NCBI GenBank assembly: GCA_964643005.1 | Contig: CAZXQI010000053.1 | Location: forward strand, 1-24,537 | DNA from: UBA6168 sp964643005 | GTDB lineage: Bacteria; Bacteroidota; Bacteroidia; Chitinophagales; Saprospiraceae | Direction of reading: 5' to 3' | Length of the DNA stretch: 24,537 nt | Shown here: piece after piece, positions 8,035 through 15,762 of the stretch | How the letters are laid out: every line of letters begins with the position of its first letter | Numbering within the stretch: position 1 is the stretch's first letter | Translations under genes and position numbers: made by a program | The notes under the pieces: model-generated | Database searches by the model: none | Seen by the model: only the letters and a program-made list of their open reading frames with translations | What the model was told of the DNA's origin: nothing

Positions 8035-9933
8035 ATGAAGAATATAAAACCCTTGCTTCTACTATTTTGCCTGGCTATTACCGGACAAGTCCTGGCGCAA
8101 GGTGTTGAAATCAACAACATCAAAGCAATCAACACCGACCGACTGGATTTTAACCCCGTGCCATACAATAATGGTCTGATTTTCACCTCTTCCAAGGCGA
8201 ACAGGTTCCTGCAATGTCCCTCTGATAACCCGGGAGACTACACAGATTTGTTTTATGCAGAGAAAAAAGACGACGGTACATTTTCGGAGCCGAGGAAATT
8301 GAAAGGCGGCGTCAACGGAAAATACAATGACGGAGCGGCCACCTTCAACGCCATGGGTGATAAAATGATTTTTTCCAGAAATAACCTTTTGGGAAAAAAC
8401 GACCAAAACATCATTGACCTGAAGTTGTACTCCGCAGACTTTGTCGGCAACGAATGGACTAATGTGACGGAATTGCCTTTTAACAGCGACGACTGGTCCA
8501 CTTGCCACCCGACTCTGTCTAAAGATGGAACTTTGTTGATCTTCTCCTCCAACAGACCCGGCGCCATAGACGGGAGCATGGATCTGTACTCCGCAAGATT
8601 GGAAAACGGAGTGTGGAGCATCCCCGAGAACCTCGGCCCTGGCGTCAATACCGGGGGGACGGAAATCTTCCCCTATCTCGACGAATTCAACAACCTGTTC
8701 TTCTCCTCCGATGGATTGGGAGGTTCGGGAGGCTTAGATATTTTCGCAGCCAGAATGGACGAGAACGGCGTCTGGCAGTTGATAGGAAACCTCGGCGCTC
8801 CCTTTAACCAGAGCGGCGACGACGTCAATTTCGTCTCCCTCAAGGGAGGTACGGAAGGCTATCTCGCCGGTACCCGCTCTGGCAATGACGCCAAAGGACT
8901 CGACGACATCTACCACTGGACTTACGAGCCGGAAATGATGGACGCCATTATCGTCGTGGTGGATAAAACGACCAATGAGCGGCTATCAGATGCCAAGGTT
9001 GATATTGCCATGACTGGCTTCGGCAACATGTTAGAAGCGGTTTATGGAGGCGGGCCGGACATGCCGATGAGCTTAATGACCGACCACAACGGCGCTGTAA
9101 CGCTTAAAGTGACCAAAGGCTCCAGCTATGCCATCACAGCTCAAAAAGACGGCTATAAAATAGAGACAAGGGAAGCGTCCACCGAAACGCTGACCGCACA
9201 GCCCGAATACATCATTCCTCTGGAAAAAGATAAATTCATCGCCAACCTGCGAGTGCTAGTAGTGGAAGACCCATCTCAGGCGCCTATTCCTCTGGCCAAT
9301 GTCGTCGTGCTCGACAAGACCACAGGCCAGCCGGTCAACCTGACTACCGGCTCTGACGGCTCCACCAATACGCAAATTGACTGCGATCACGAATACGTTA
9401 TTTCCGCCAGTAAGGATCCCTACTACGACAATTCCATCAACCTAACTGATTTTATAGTGGATTGTAAAAACGGCAGTGTTGAAGTAATAGTGCCTTTGAA
9501 ATCGCCGCTCATCGTCATCCTCGAACCTATCTTCTTCGACTTTGACAGATTTTATATCAGAAAGCGCGATGCAGCGCCTACGCTTGACTCGCTGGCTTTG
9601 ATTTTGAACCGCTACCCAAGCCTTCAGATTAAACTGGGCGCTCACTGCGATGCCAGAGGCGCCACGAATTACAATGATCGCTTAGCTAAGAACAGAGTGA
9701 ACAGCGCTAAAAGCTACCTCGTCAAAAAAGGTATTGCGACAGAGCGTATCAGCACGGAAAGCTTTGGCGAACGCAACCCGGTCAACGATTGCGTTGACAA
9801 CGTCTATTGCCCGGAATCGGATCACCAGCTCAACCGCAGGGTGGATGTAACCGCCGAACGCCATAAAGAGGGCGGAATTGACTTCAGAACGAGGCCTGTG
9901 GACGAGATGAATGTAGTCTCCGACCGCAAATAG
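8035..9933 (+). CDS. PorE-like OmpA family protein with PD40 propeller and carboxypeptidase-regulatory-like domains
   Basis: A 632-residue secreted or periplasmic envelope protein. The signal peptide (1-21) ends QVLAQ. Residues about 35-295 hold PD40/WD40-like propeller repeats with the recurring pattern FSSNRPG, MDLYSARLENG, FFSSDGLGGSGGLDIF. Residues about 298-400 and 404-490 look like carboxypeptidase-regulatory (Ig-like) modules (VDKTTNERLSDAKV; PLANVVVLDKTTGQPV). Residues about 495-612 are an OmpA C-terminal peptidoglycan-binding domain; the residues equivalent to E. coli OmpA D271 and R286 are D539 (in HCDARG) and R554 (in LAKNRV). The order PD40, regulatory module, OmpA is that of the T9SS protein PorE, but the N-terminal TPR region of PorE is missing. 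It probably anchors the PorP/SprF-adhesin complex to the cell wall (inferred). A hairpin terminator follows. Confidence 0.88.
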   Translation: MKNIKPLLLLFCLAITGQVLAQGVEINNIKAINTDRLDFNPVPYNNGLIFTSSKANRFLQCPSDNPGDYTDLFYAEKKDDGTFSEPRKLKGGVNGKYNDGAATFNAMGDKMIFSRNNLLGKNDQNIIDLKLYSADFVGNEWTNVTELPFNSDDWSTCHPTLSKDGTLLIFSSNRPGAIDGSMDLYSARLENGVWSIPENLGPGVNTGGTEIFPYLDEFNNLFFSSDGLGGSGGLDIFAARMDENGVWQLIGNLGAPFNQSGDDVNFVSLKGGTEGYLAGTRSGNDAKGLDDIYHWTYEPEMMDAIIVVVDKTTNERLSDAKVDIAMTGFGNMLEAVYGGGPDMPMSLMTDHNGAVTLKVTKGSSYAITAQKDGYKIETREASTETLTAQPEYIIPLEKDKFIANLRVLVVEDPSQAPIPLANVVVLDKTTGQPVNLTTGSDGSTNTQIDCDHEYVISASKDPYYDNSINLTDFIVDCKNGSVEVIVPLKSPLIVILEPIFFDFDRFYIRKRDAAPTLDSLALILNRYPSLQIKLGAHCDARGATNYNDRLAKNRVNSAKSYLVKKGIATERISTESFGERNPVNDCVDNVYCPESDHQLNRRVDVTAERHKEGGIDFRTRPVDEMNVVSDRK

Positions 9934-9958
9934 TATTTCAGGATTTTTTTCTTCCCAA

Positions 9959-9995
9959 AAGAAGCCGCAGTAAAATCATTTTTCTGCGGCTTCTT
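9959..9995 (+). terminator. hairpin terminator after the T9SS trio
   Basis: AAGAAGCCGCAG at 9959-9970 pairs perfectly with CTGCGGCTTCTT at 9984-9995 (12 bp, 13-nt loop). The downstream T content is modest, but the right arm itself is T-rich and the left arm is preceded by AAAA, so it could act in either direction. It closes the three-gene secretion cluster. Confidence 0.6.
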
Positions 9996-10147
9996 AGTTA
10001 TGAGGAAAACCTGTGGAACCCCTTATAGACGCCCGCAATCATGCCTTTCAGCCGCTCCCTGACGAATAAACAAAAAAATATTGGAGCCAACGAGAAATTT
10101 AATCTTGAAAAAGACGGAGGAAAGATAGGCTTGCTGCCGGATTAGAC

Positions 10148-10155
10148 TACTTTTG
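10148..10155 (+). promoter_or_regulatory. -7 element of the first nhaD promoter
   Basis: TACTTTTG fits the Bacteroidota -7 consensus TAnnTTTG and is identical to the -7 element at 648-655. It would start transcription about 35 nt before the ATG at 10197. The only upstream TTG nearby (10131-10133) is 14 nt away, shorter than the usual 19-21, so the -33 half is weak. Confidence 0.4.
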
Positions 10156-10196
10156 CGTCTCGAAAAAAACATCATAAAAAGACTCAAATTTCATTC

Positions 10197-11549
10197 ATGC
10201 TTCTACTCGTTGTTGCCTTATTTGTCATCGGTTATGCAGTCATTGTATTTGAACATCCGTTGAAACTAGACAAAACGGTTCCAGCAGTATTGACTGGAGC
10301 CTTGCTGTGGGCTGTCATCTCGCTGTCCGGATTAGGGGTTGTTGACCACGAACAACAGGTCGGGGAACTGAACAGCGTCTTGCTGCACCACGTCGGCAAA
10401 ATTGCCGAAATCCTCTTTTTCCTCATTGGCGCCATGACTATCGTCGAATTGATAGACCTGCACCAGGGCTTCGACGTCATCACCAAACGCATCAGGACGA
10501 CAAAGAAAATCACCATGCTTTGGTTGATTTGCATAATTGCCTTCTTTCTGTCGGCGGTATTGGACAACCTTACCTGCACCATTGTGATGGTGTCTCTGCT
10601 GCGCCGCCTTGTGCCTGACAGAGAGCAGCGTATCTGGTTTATCGGATTTGTGATTATCGCAGCCAATTCGGGCGGCGCCTGGTCGCCTATCGGGGACGTC
10701 ACCACCACCATGCTTTGGATTGGAGAGAAAGTATCTTCCGGCAGCCTGATTTTAGATCTGTTTCCTTCATCCGTGATTTCTATTGCCCTGCCGGCTTTCA
10801 TCGCTTCCTTTTTGCCGGCCTTCAAAGGTAATTTGGATGTCGCCCATCAGGACAATACGGCCATTACCGACCAAAAGCGCCAGTTGCTCAGCAGCCGCAC
10901 CATGCTCCTTTTCGGAGTAGGAGGACTGATTTTCGTACCTGTTTTTAAAACCATCACAGGGCTTCCTCCTTATGTGGGAATGATGTTCTCTATGGGTGTC
11001 GTGTGGTTGATCTCTGAATACATTCACCCCGAAGAAGATTTTACCGAAGAGCGAAAACACCTTTACTCAGCCCGGTACGCCCTGTCCAGGATTGAAATGT
11101 CCAGTATCCTGTTCTTCCTGGGGATTCTGGCGGCCGTAGCCGCTTTGGAGGCCGTAGTAGGCGGCGTGAATGCCAATGGAGAGCCGATAGGGCTATTGAT
11201 GAGCATGGCTGAGAAACTGAATACTTCCATTCCCAATTTAGATATCGTCATTTTTATCTTAGGATTCCTGTCGGCCATCATTGACAACGTGCCATTGGTG
11301 GCGGCCACGATGGGTATGTACTCTATGGACATGCACCCGATGGATGACAAACTCTGGCAGTTTATCGCCTACTCGGCGGGTACGGGAGGCAGCATGCTCA
11401 TCATTGGCTCGGCAGCCGGGGTAGCAGCCATGGGAATGGAGCGCATTGATTTTATTTGGTACTTGAAAAAAATAGCCTGGTTGGCGCTTATCGGCTTTCT
11501 TGCCGGTGGATTATTTTTTCTGGTTTGGTACCCCCTTGTCCACCACTGA
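10197..11549 (+). CDS. nhaD: NhaD-type sodium:proton antiporter (copy 1)
   Basis: A 450-residue inner-membrane protein of the NhaD/CitM-like ion transporter superfamily that exchanges Na+ (or Li+) for protons. It is hydrophobic throughout, with about 11-13 membrane spans. It begins directly with a span and the family signature VFEHPLKLDK near residues 17-26. The two related helix-break motifs expected in this fold are present: VLDNLTCTIVMVSLL (about 121-135) and IIDNVPLVAATMG (about 360-372). Both carry the Asp-Asn pair thought to bind the cation. GDVTTTMLW (about 167-175) and AGTGGSMLIIGS (about 394-405) are further conserved loops. Length is normal for the family. A paralogue lies 437 bp downstream in the same orientation. 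Start ATG 10197 is the only start ahead of the first span. Family assignment is strong; ion preference is not visible. Confidence 0.92.
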   Translation: MLLLVVALFVIGYAVIVFEHPLKLDKTVPAVLTGALLWAVISLSGLGVVDHEQQVGELNSVLLHHVGKIAEILFFLIGAMTIVELIDLHQGFDVITKRIRTTKKITMLWLICIIAFFLSAVLDNLTCTIVMVSLLRRLVPDREQRIWFIGFVIIAANSGGAWSPIGDVTTTMLWIGEKVSSGSLILDLFPSSVISIALPAFIASFLPAFKGNLDVAHQDNTAITDQKRQLLSSRTMLLFGVGGLIFVPVFKTITGLPPYVGMMFSMGVVWLISEYIHPEEDFTEERKHLYSARYALSRIEMSSILFFLGILAAVAALEAVVGGVNANGEPIGLLMSMAEKLNTSIPNLDIVIFILGFLSAIIDNVPLVAATMGMYSMDMHPMDDKLWQFIAYSAGTGGSMLIIGSAAGVAAMGMERIDFIWYLKKIAWLALIGFLAGGLFFLVWYPLVHH

Positions 11550-11986
11550 CAACTATACGCAAGATAAACACAACGGCTTTTTCTCTTTAGTATGCCGGTT
11601 TAGGCATGGATCTTTATTTTTTATTCTTAACAACTGGCATTACGCACCCTTAAAAACTTTGGAGATGAAGTTCATTGACCGTACGACATGAAAGGCGACA
11701 GATTCCTTCCTGGGCTTTTATGAGCGCAAAGCAGGTCTTTACCTGAGCCATTTTTAACTTTCTCACCTGCGCTTAAGCTCGCATGTAGGCGGGTAGTTGA
11801 GGCGCCGCCGCCCTCGGATACAGCCGCTTAATGAGAAATTTCAAACCTCAGACTCAAGCGGCAGAATCGTTTCGCTTCCCGATGACTAGCAGCTTTCTGA
11901 ACCTTGGATGTCGTACTATCTGGCAACTTACTAACCTAAGTTTTTAGAGTGAGCAACGTCGGTTAACAGTTTAAATTCCGACTCTT
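11550..11986 (+). other. 437-bp non-coding spacer between the nhaD paralogues
   Basis: I see no convincing gene here. A weak 5-bp hairpin (ATGCC 11592-11596 with GGCAT 11603-11607) precedes a T-rich stretch and might terminate copy 1. CAGGT/ACCTG (11732-11736/11741-11745) and GCCGCTT/AAGCGGC (11823-11829/11856-11862) are further inverted repeats. Near matches to the -7 element include TAAGTTTT close to 11937, but no -33 partner is evident. The spacer is much longer than other gaps between same-strand genes in this window and may hold the promoter and control region of copy 2. Confidence 0.5.
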
Positions 11987-13336
11987 ATGATTGCAGCCGT
12001 TGTAGCCGTCTTTATTATAGGCTATACCCTCATCGTATTTGAGCATCCGCTCAAATTGGACAAATCGGTGCCTGCTCTATTGGCAGGCGTACTTTGCTGG
12101 GTTGTCATTGGCGTTTTTGGATTGCCCGTAGTCAATGAAGCCAACGAACTGGCATCCTCCAAAGATGTCTTAATTACCCAGATGGGTGAAATATCCCAAA
12201 TCCTCTTTTTCCTTATCGGGGCGATGACCATCGTAGAATTGGTGGATCTCCACCAGGGCTTCTCCGTCATTACCGATCGCATCAAGACGACCAACAAGAA
12301 AACCCTGCTCTGGCTGATTTCCTTCCTGGCCTTCTTCCTCTCCTCCGTCCTCGACAACCTGACGACGACCATCGTATTGATTTCTCTGCTCCGCAAATTG
12401 GTGCCGGATCGAAACGAACGGCTGTGGTATGTCTCCTTTGTGGTCATCGCAGCCAATGCCGGCGGCGCCTGGACGCCCATCGGCGACGTCACTACCACCA
12501 TGTTGTGGATCAAAGAAAAAGTCAGCACGGTCGGCCTGATGGAACACCTGTTCCTCACCTCGGTGCTCTGCCTGGCCGTCCCCTTGTTTATCGCAGGATT
12601 CCTGCCGGTATTTAAAGGTAAAATCACCATCCCCGAAGCAGTCCAGGCGGAAAAGACCAAAGCCCATAAACTGCTGAGCAGCAAGACCATGCTGATTTGC
12701 GGCATAGCGGGGCTGATTTTTGTCCCGGTTTTTAAAGCCATTACCGGCCTGCCGCCCTTTATGGGTATGATGTTCTCTCTGGCTTTTGTCTGGTTGGTTT
12801 CTGAATACATCCACCCGGAAGAAGAATTCTCCGAAGAGAGAAGACAGATGTACAGCGTCCGACACGCCCTCTCCAGGATAGAATTTTCCAGCATCCTGTT
12901 CTTCCTCGGTATCCTGCTGGCAGTATCTTCTCTGAGCACGGTGGTCGCCTCCACCCATGCCGATGGATATCCCGTCGGCTTGCTGGGAACCCTGGCAGAG
13001 CAGCTTCAGGTCGCCATACCCAATTTAGATATCGTGGTGGTAATCATCGGCTTCCTCTCGGCGATCGTTGACAACGTGCCGATAGTAGCCGCAGTCATGG
13101 GGATGTTCCCCGCCGACTTATTCCCAATGGACGCCAAGCTGTGGCAATTCGTCGCCTACACCGCAGGTACCGGCGGCAGCATCTTCATCATTGGTTCGCC
13201 AGCGGGAGTAGCGGCTATGGGCATTGAGCGCATGGACTTTATCTGGTATTTCAAAAGAATATCGCTGCTGGCTCTGATTGGATACCTGTCCGGCGTCTTT
13301 TCATTTTTGATTCTGTACGAGCTGTTGCTCGCCTGA
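11987..13336 (+). CDS. nhaD: NhaD-type sodium:proton antiporter (copy 2)
   Basis: A 449-residue inner-membrane antiporter, aligned end to end with the upstream copy with few gaps and roughly two thirds identical by eye. It keeps VFEHPLKLDK near the N-terminus, VLDNLTTTIVLISLL (about 121-135), GDVTTTMLWI (about 167-176), IVDNVPIVAAVMG and AGTGGSIFIIG. Differences at otherwise conserved spots include DNLTC changed to DNLTT and GSAAG changed to GSPAG, which could alter ion selectivity or pH response (inferred). The loops differ most: the segment after the first two spans (about 48-63) and the cytoplasmic loop near 210-225. Tandem duplication is the simplest origin. A strong terminator follows 47 bp after the stop. 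The gene may be expressed separately, given the long spacer before it. Confidence 0.92.
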   Translation: MIAAVVAVFIIGYTLIVFEHPLKLDKSVPALLAGVLCWVVIGVFGLPVVNEANELASSKDVLITQMGEISQILFFLIGAMTIVELVDLHQGFSVITDRIKTTNKKTLLWLISFLAFFLSSVLDNLTTTIVLISLLRKLVPDRNERLWYVSFVVIAANAGGAWTPIGDVTTTMLWIKEKVSTVGLMEHLFLTSVLCLAVPLFIAGFLPVFKGKITIPEAVQAEKTKAHKLLSSKTMLICGIAGLIFVPVFKAITGLPPFMGMMFSLAFVWLVSEYIHPEEEFSEERRQMYSVRHALSRIEFSSILFFLGILLAVSSLSTVVASTHADGYPVGLLGTLAEQLQVAIPNLDIVVVIIGFLSAIVDNVPIVAAVMGMFPADLFPMDAKLWQFVAYTAGTGGSIFIIGSPAGVAAMGIERMDFIWYFKRISLLALIGYLSGVFSFLILYELLLA

Positions 13337-13383
13337 TTTTTTGAGCCTGAAACCCAGGGTCGTAAAATCTATGGGTCGCAACG

Positions 13384-13426
13384 AAGGTTCTGTCGGCTTT
13401 GAACGAGCAGGCAGAACCTTTTTTTT
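13384..13426 (+). terminator. rho-independent terminator after nhaD copy 2
   Basis: AAGGTTCTG at 13384-13392 pairs with CAGAACCTT at 13412-13420, and the right arm runs into an uninterrupted T tract (13419-13426). This is a classic intrinsic terminator 47 bp after the antiporter stop codon. Confidence 0.85.
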
Positions 13427-13487
13427 GCAAACGTTAAGAGAATGCTAATCTGCCGGTTTTAATAAAGTATATGGAGGGCAATCCGTA

Positions 13488-13495
13488 TAATTTTG
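13488..13495 (+). promoter_or_regulatory. -7 element ahead of the lipoprotein gene
   Basis: TAATTTTG fits TAnnTTTG and lies about 45 nt before the preferred ATG at 13540. No clear TTTG lies 19-21 nt upstream, so only the -7 half is supported. Confidence 0.35.
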
Positions 13496-13539
13496 CCCTG
13501 TCCTCCAATGCCTCTTTTATTTGAAAAGTGAAGTCTGAA

Positions 13540-13908
13540 ATGAGAAATTTTACGCTATTCATCCTTTTATCCACCCTTTGCCTGGCCTGCCAGGGCAATC
13601 AGGAGAAGAAACTACTCGGCGACTGGCAGGGCGCCGTCTTATTAGAAGACGACATGCCGATGGATTTAGACCCCCGAATCATAAGCTTCCGATTCCTTTC
13701 CAACGGCGCTTACCAGTACAAGGGCACATTGAATTACAGAGAATCGGGAACCTTTAAAGTGAAGGGCGATTTGCTCTACACCCTCGACACCATCAATAAA
13801 GCCTCCTCAGAGAAGACCGTTAAAATCCTCAACCTGACCCAGGATTCTCTTTTTATAAAAATGAATGCAGACGGAAAGCAGCGCATCGTCAAGTTAGTTA
13901 GGAACTAA
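13540..13908 (+). CDS. small lipoprotein of unknown function
   Basis: A 122-residue predicted lipoprotein. I prefer ATG 13540 over the in-frame GTG at 13528 because it opens a compact signal peptide (MRNFTLFILLSTLCLAC) whose lipobox LCLAC places the lipidated cysteine at residue 17. The mature part is short and beta-rich: KLLGDWQG near the start, then FRFLSNGAYQYKG, ESGTFKVKGDLLYTLD and a C-terminal strand ending VKLVRN. This layout (LxGxW, then strands with glycine turns) recalls lipocalin-like proteins common in Bacteroidota, but I cannot name a family with confidence. Glutamine at +2 is compatible with an outer-membrane location. No acidic surface-export signal follows the cysteine. It converges with the urea transporter gene, with 42 bp between the stops. 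Confidence 0.8.
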   Translation: MRNFTLFILLSTLCLACQGNQEKKLLGDWQGAVLLEDDMPMDLDPRIISFRFLSNGAYQYKGTLNYRESGTFKVKGDLLYTLDTINKASSEKTVKILNLTQDSLFIKMNADGKQRIVKLVRN

Positions 13909-13950
13909 GCGCCTGGAATTCAGTAAGGAATCTAAAGGGAGGAATTTATA

Positions 13951-14805
13951 CTACGCCCGCCCGCCTTTATATTTTTTTTGAAAAAAAACTGTGAGGAAGG
14001 AGGCGAGTACGAATGGAAAGGTGAGGATCATCCACTGATACTTTGCCATGATCAGCCAGACGACGATAGACAGTAGCGTGGAAACAGCAGCCCAAACTAC
14101 ATTTTTTAACTCCCTGCCAGCAAAGACAATAGCGCATAAAATGGCATTGTAGCTGAACAGCCCTACCCCGATAAGCTCGAAAGGGACAAAGCAGTATCCA
14201 ATCAGACCGCTCAGGAGAGCGGCTACAAAGCCGTACAGACCCGCAGTCGGAGAACTGATCAGAACGGCGAACAGGAATATAATCCCCGGCAACAGCCCCT
14301 CCTGAAAAATGACCTGCCCATATCCTTTAAATGGAAAAAGATACCGATCGCCGGCTGCCGGAACCAAAGCGGGAAGCTCCAACAGCAGATCTGGCATTGT
14401 TCTTTTTACTAAAAAAATAATCGCCCAGGTAGCCAACACGAAAGGCAGCGTAAAAGCGGCTATTTTTTTTCTAATAAAAAAATGTTGGAGCGCAGTTGCC
14501 AAAACCGAAGTTAATACGACGATTATCCAACTGATAAAAACGGGTTTTAAAAAAAGAAAAACGGCGACGCCCACTAAGGCGGCGCTGAATCCATACAATC
14601 CCTGCTCTCTTTCTTCCCTGTCGTATTTCAAAATTTCCGCCGTCGCTGTTCCAATTGCCGCCGCCAACAGCGCCCCGGCGCCCATGTAAAAGGAGCCGAT
14701 GAAAATCCCGATGAGCAGGGCCAAACCGGTCGCCGCATTTCCCTGGAGCATGATCTGCCCGATTCCGCGGAAGGTGGTTTTTGTAAAAAGCCGGAGATAG
14801 CTCAT
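13951..14805 (-). CDS. urea transporter
   Basis: A 284-residue inner-membrane channel-like protein of the urea transporter (UT/Yut) family, which lets urea cross by facilitated diffusion. ATG 14805 is chosen because the product then begins MSYLRLFTKTTFRGIGQIML, the usual family start; the longer frame to 14937 would add 44 low-hydrophobicity residues and run into the rpsP terminator. The family's internal duplication is visible. One half carries FRGIGQIMLQGNAATGLAL and EQGLYGFSAALVGVAV followed by FTLPFVLATW. The second carries YGQVIFQEGLLPGIIFLFAV and GLYGFVAALLSGLIGY followed by LTFPFVLASF. About ten spans are predicted. No urease gene is in the window, so the source or fate of the urea is not shown. 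It lies downstream of rpsP but beyond its terminator, so it probably has its own promoter. Confidence 0.88.
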   Translation of the reverse strand: MSYLRLFTKTTFRGIGQIMLQGNAATGLALLIGIFIGSFYMGAGALLAAAIGTATAEILKYDREEREQGLYGFSAALVGVAVFLFLKPVFISWIIVVLTSVLATALQHFFIRKKIAAFTLPFVLATWAIIFLVKRTMPDLLLELPALVPAAGDRYLFPFKGYGQVIFQEGLLPGIIFLFAVLISSPTAGLYGFVAALLSGLIGYCFVPFELIGVGLFSYNAILCAIVFAGRELKNVVWAAVSTLLSIVVWLIMAKYQWMILTFPFVLASFLTVFFQKKYKGGRA

Positions 14806-14910
14806 TGATTTTCTGATTGCCTGGTTGTTGGTTCTATTGGCGTTGAGGGCGCTAACAGAATTCGTTAAAAAAGTATGTTTCAAATGAAAATGGCGACTGA
14901 GGACATTCCC

Positions 14911-14950
14911 CAAAAACAAAAGGAGGGAGCGTTGCACCTCCTCCTTTTGT
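14911..14950 (-). terminator. rho-independent terminator of rpsP
   Basis: On the minus strand ACAAAAGGAG (14950-14941) pairs with CTCCTTTTGT (14925-14916), extended inward by two further pairs, one of them G-U. The right arm continues into TTTTGTTTTTG. It sits 35 bp after the rpsP stop and separates rpsP from the urea transporter gene. Confidence 0.8.
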
Positions 14951-14984
14951 AAATGGAAGAAAATTTCTTCTGAGTATTGATGAT

Positions 14985-15476
14985 TTATTCTTCTTCCTGT
15001 GCTGCTGCCGCAGTTTCTTCTACTACTGCAACTTTCGGAACTACCTTTTTAGGAGCCGATGAAGATGGATCCAGACCGGCTACTTTGGCGTGGAATACAG
15101 CCTTTTCTGTCCTGGCCTTTTCCCTGCGCTTAGCAATCTTATCTTCCTTTGCCTCTATCCAGTCATTGTATTTTGTCATGGCTGTTTCTTCGTCGAATAC
15201 GCCTTTGGCCACGCCCCGCATCAGGTGCCTGCGGAAATAGACTCCCTTAAAGCGAAGCATTGCTTTGACGGTAGCTGTAGGCTGTGCGCCTTTGGCCAGC
15301 CAGTCGAAGGCTTTGTCGCGGTCAATTTCAATACTTGCCGGACTGGTCAGCGGATTGTAAGTGCCAATTTTTTCGATGAAACGGCCATCGCGAGGAGCGC
15401 GGGCGTCGGCGATGACGATGAAGTAGAAGGGTTGTTTCTTTTTTCCCTTTCTTTGCAATCTGATTTTAACTGCCAT
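14985..15476 (-). CDS. rpsP: 30S ribosomal protein S16
   Basis: A 163-residue small-subunit ribosomal protein that binds 16S rRNA and assists 30S assembly. The conserved S16 core occupies residues about 1-85: MAVKIRLQRKGKKKQPFY at the start, ADARAPRDGRFIEKIGTYNP, then QPTATVKAMLRFKGVYFRRH. The rest (about 86-163) is a lysine/alanine/glutamate-rich tail ending AAAAQEEE. Many bacterial S16 proteins stop near 80-90 residues; long charged tails are common in Bacteroidota. The usual bacterial neighbours rimM, trmD and rplS are absent here. A -7 promoter element is found on the minus strand at 15641-15634, leaving a leader of about 150 nt. An intrinsic terminator follows the gene. Confidence 0.97.
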   Translation of the reverse strand: MAVKIRLQRKGKKKQPFYFIVIADARAPRDGRFIEKIGTYNPLTSPASIEIDRDKAFDWLAKGAQPTATVKAMLRFKGVYFRRHLMRGVAKGVFDEETAMTKYNDWIEAKEDKIAKRREKARTEKAVFHAKVAGLDPSSSAPKKVVPKVAVVEETAAAAQEEE

Positions 15477-15633
15477 ATTTTAAAGGTTGTTGGAAATTAA
15501 AAACTGAAACTGTGATTTTTGCTTTCAAAAAAGCCCGATGCCAAAGCCCGCACCACGCCTCTAAGTTTTAAAATTTCCAGGTTAGAACCATCCCCGCGTA
15601 CCCTGATAAACAGGCCGTGGGATTAAGCGGGCG

Positions 15634-15641
15634 CAAAGGTA
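15634..15641 (-). promoter_or_regulatory. -7 element of the rpsP promoter
   Basis: Read on the minus strand the bases are TACCTTTG, a full match to TAnnTTTG, followed by GCGCCCGC. Transcription would begin near 15627, leaving about 150 nt of leader before the rpsP ATG. The -33 TTTG is not evident. Confidence 0.45.
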
Positions 15642-15762
15642 TGCTTTTTTATTCCTTTAATAGTAATTTCCTTTTGAGAAAAATGCGCTTTCATTCAGGC
15701 TCTTAGCTCTGGTTCCCGGACTGAATAAGCCTGTGTGATTTTTTATTAAAACCTTCTTTTTT

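Noticed and set aside
11500..11691. 63-residue frame overlapping the end of nhaD copy 1
   Set aside because: It begins inside the antiporter gene in another frame and shows no recognisable feature.
12022..12954. 310-residue open frame antisense to nhaD copy 2
   Set aside because: It lies wholly within a strongly recognised antiporter, has shadow-type composition (Ser/Arg/Thr-rich, no domain) and a similar shadow exists opposite copy 1.
14309..14689. 126-residue frame antisense to the urea transporter gene
   Set aside because: The minus strand encodes clear duplicated urea transporter motifs; this frame is its complement.
14806..14937. 44-residue N-terminal extension of the urea transporter
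   Set aside because: It overlaps the rpsP terminator, lacks similarity to the family's normal N-terminus, and ATG 14805 starts exactly at the conserved region.
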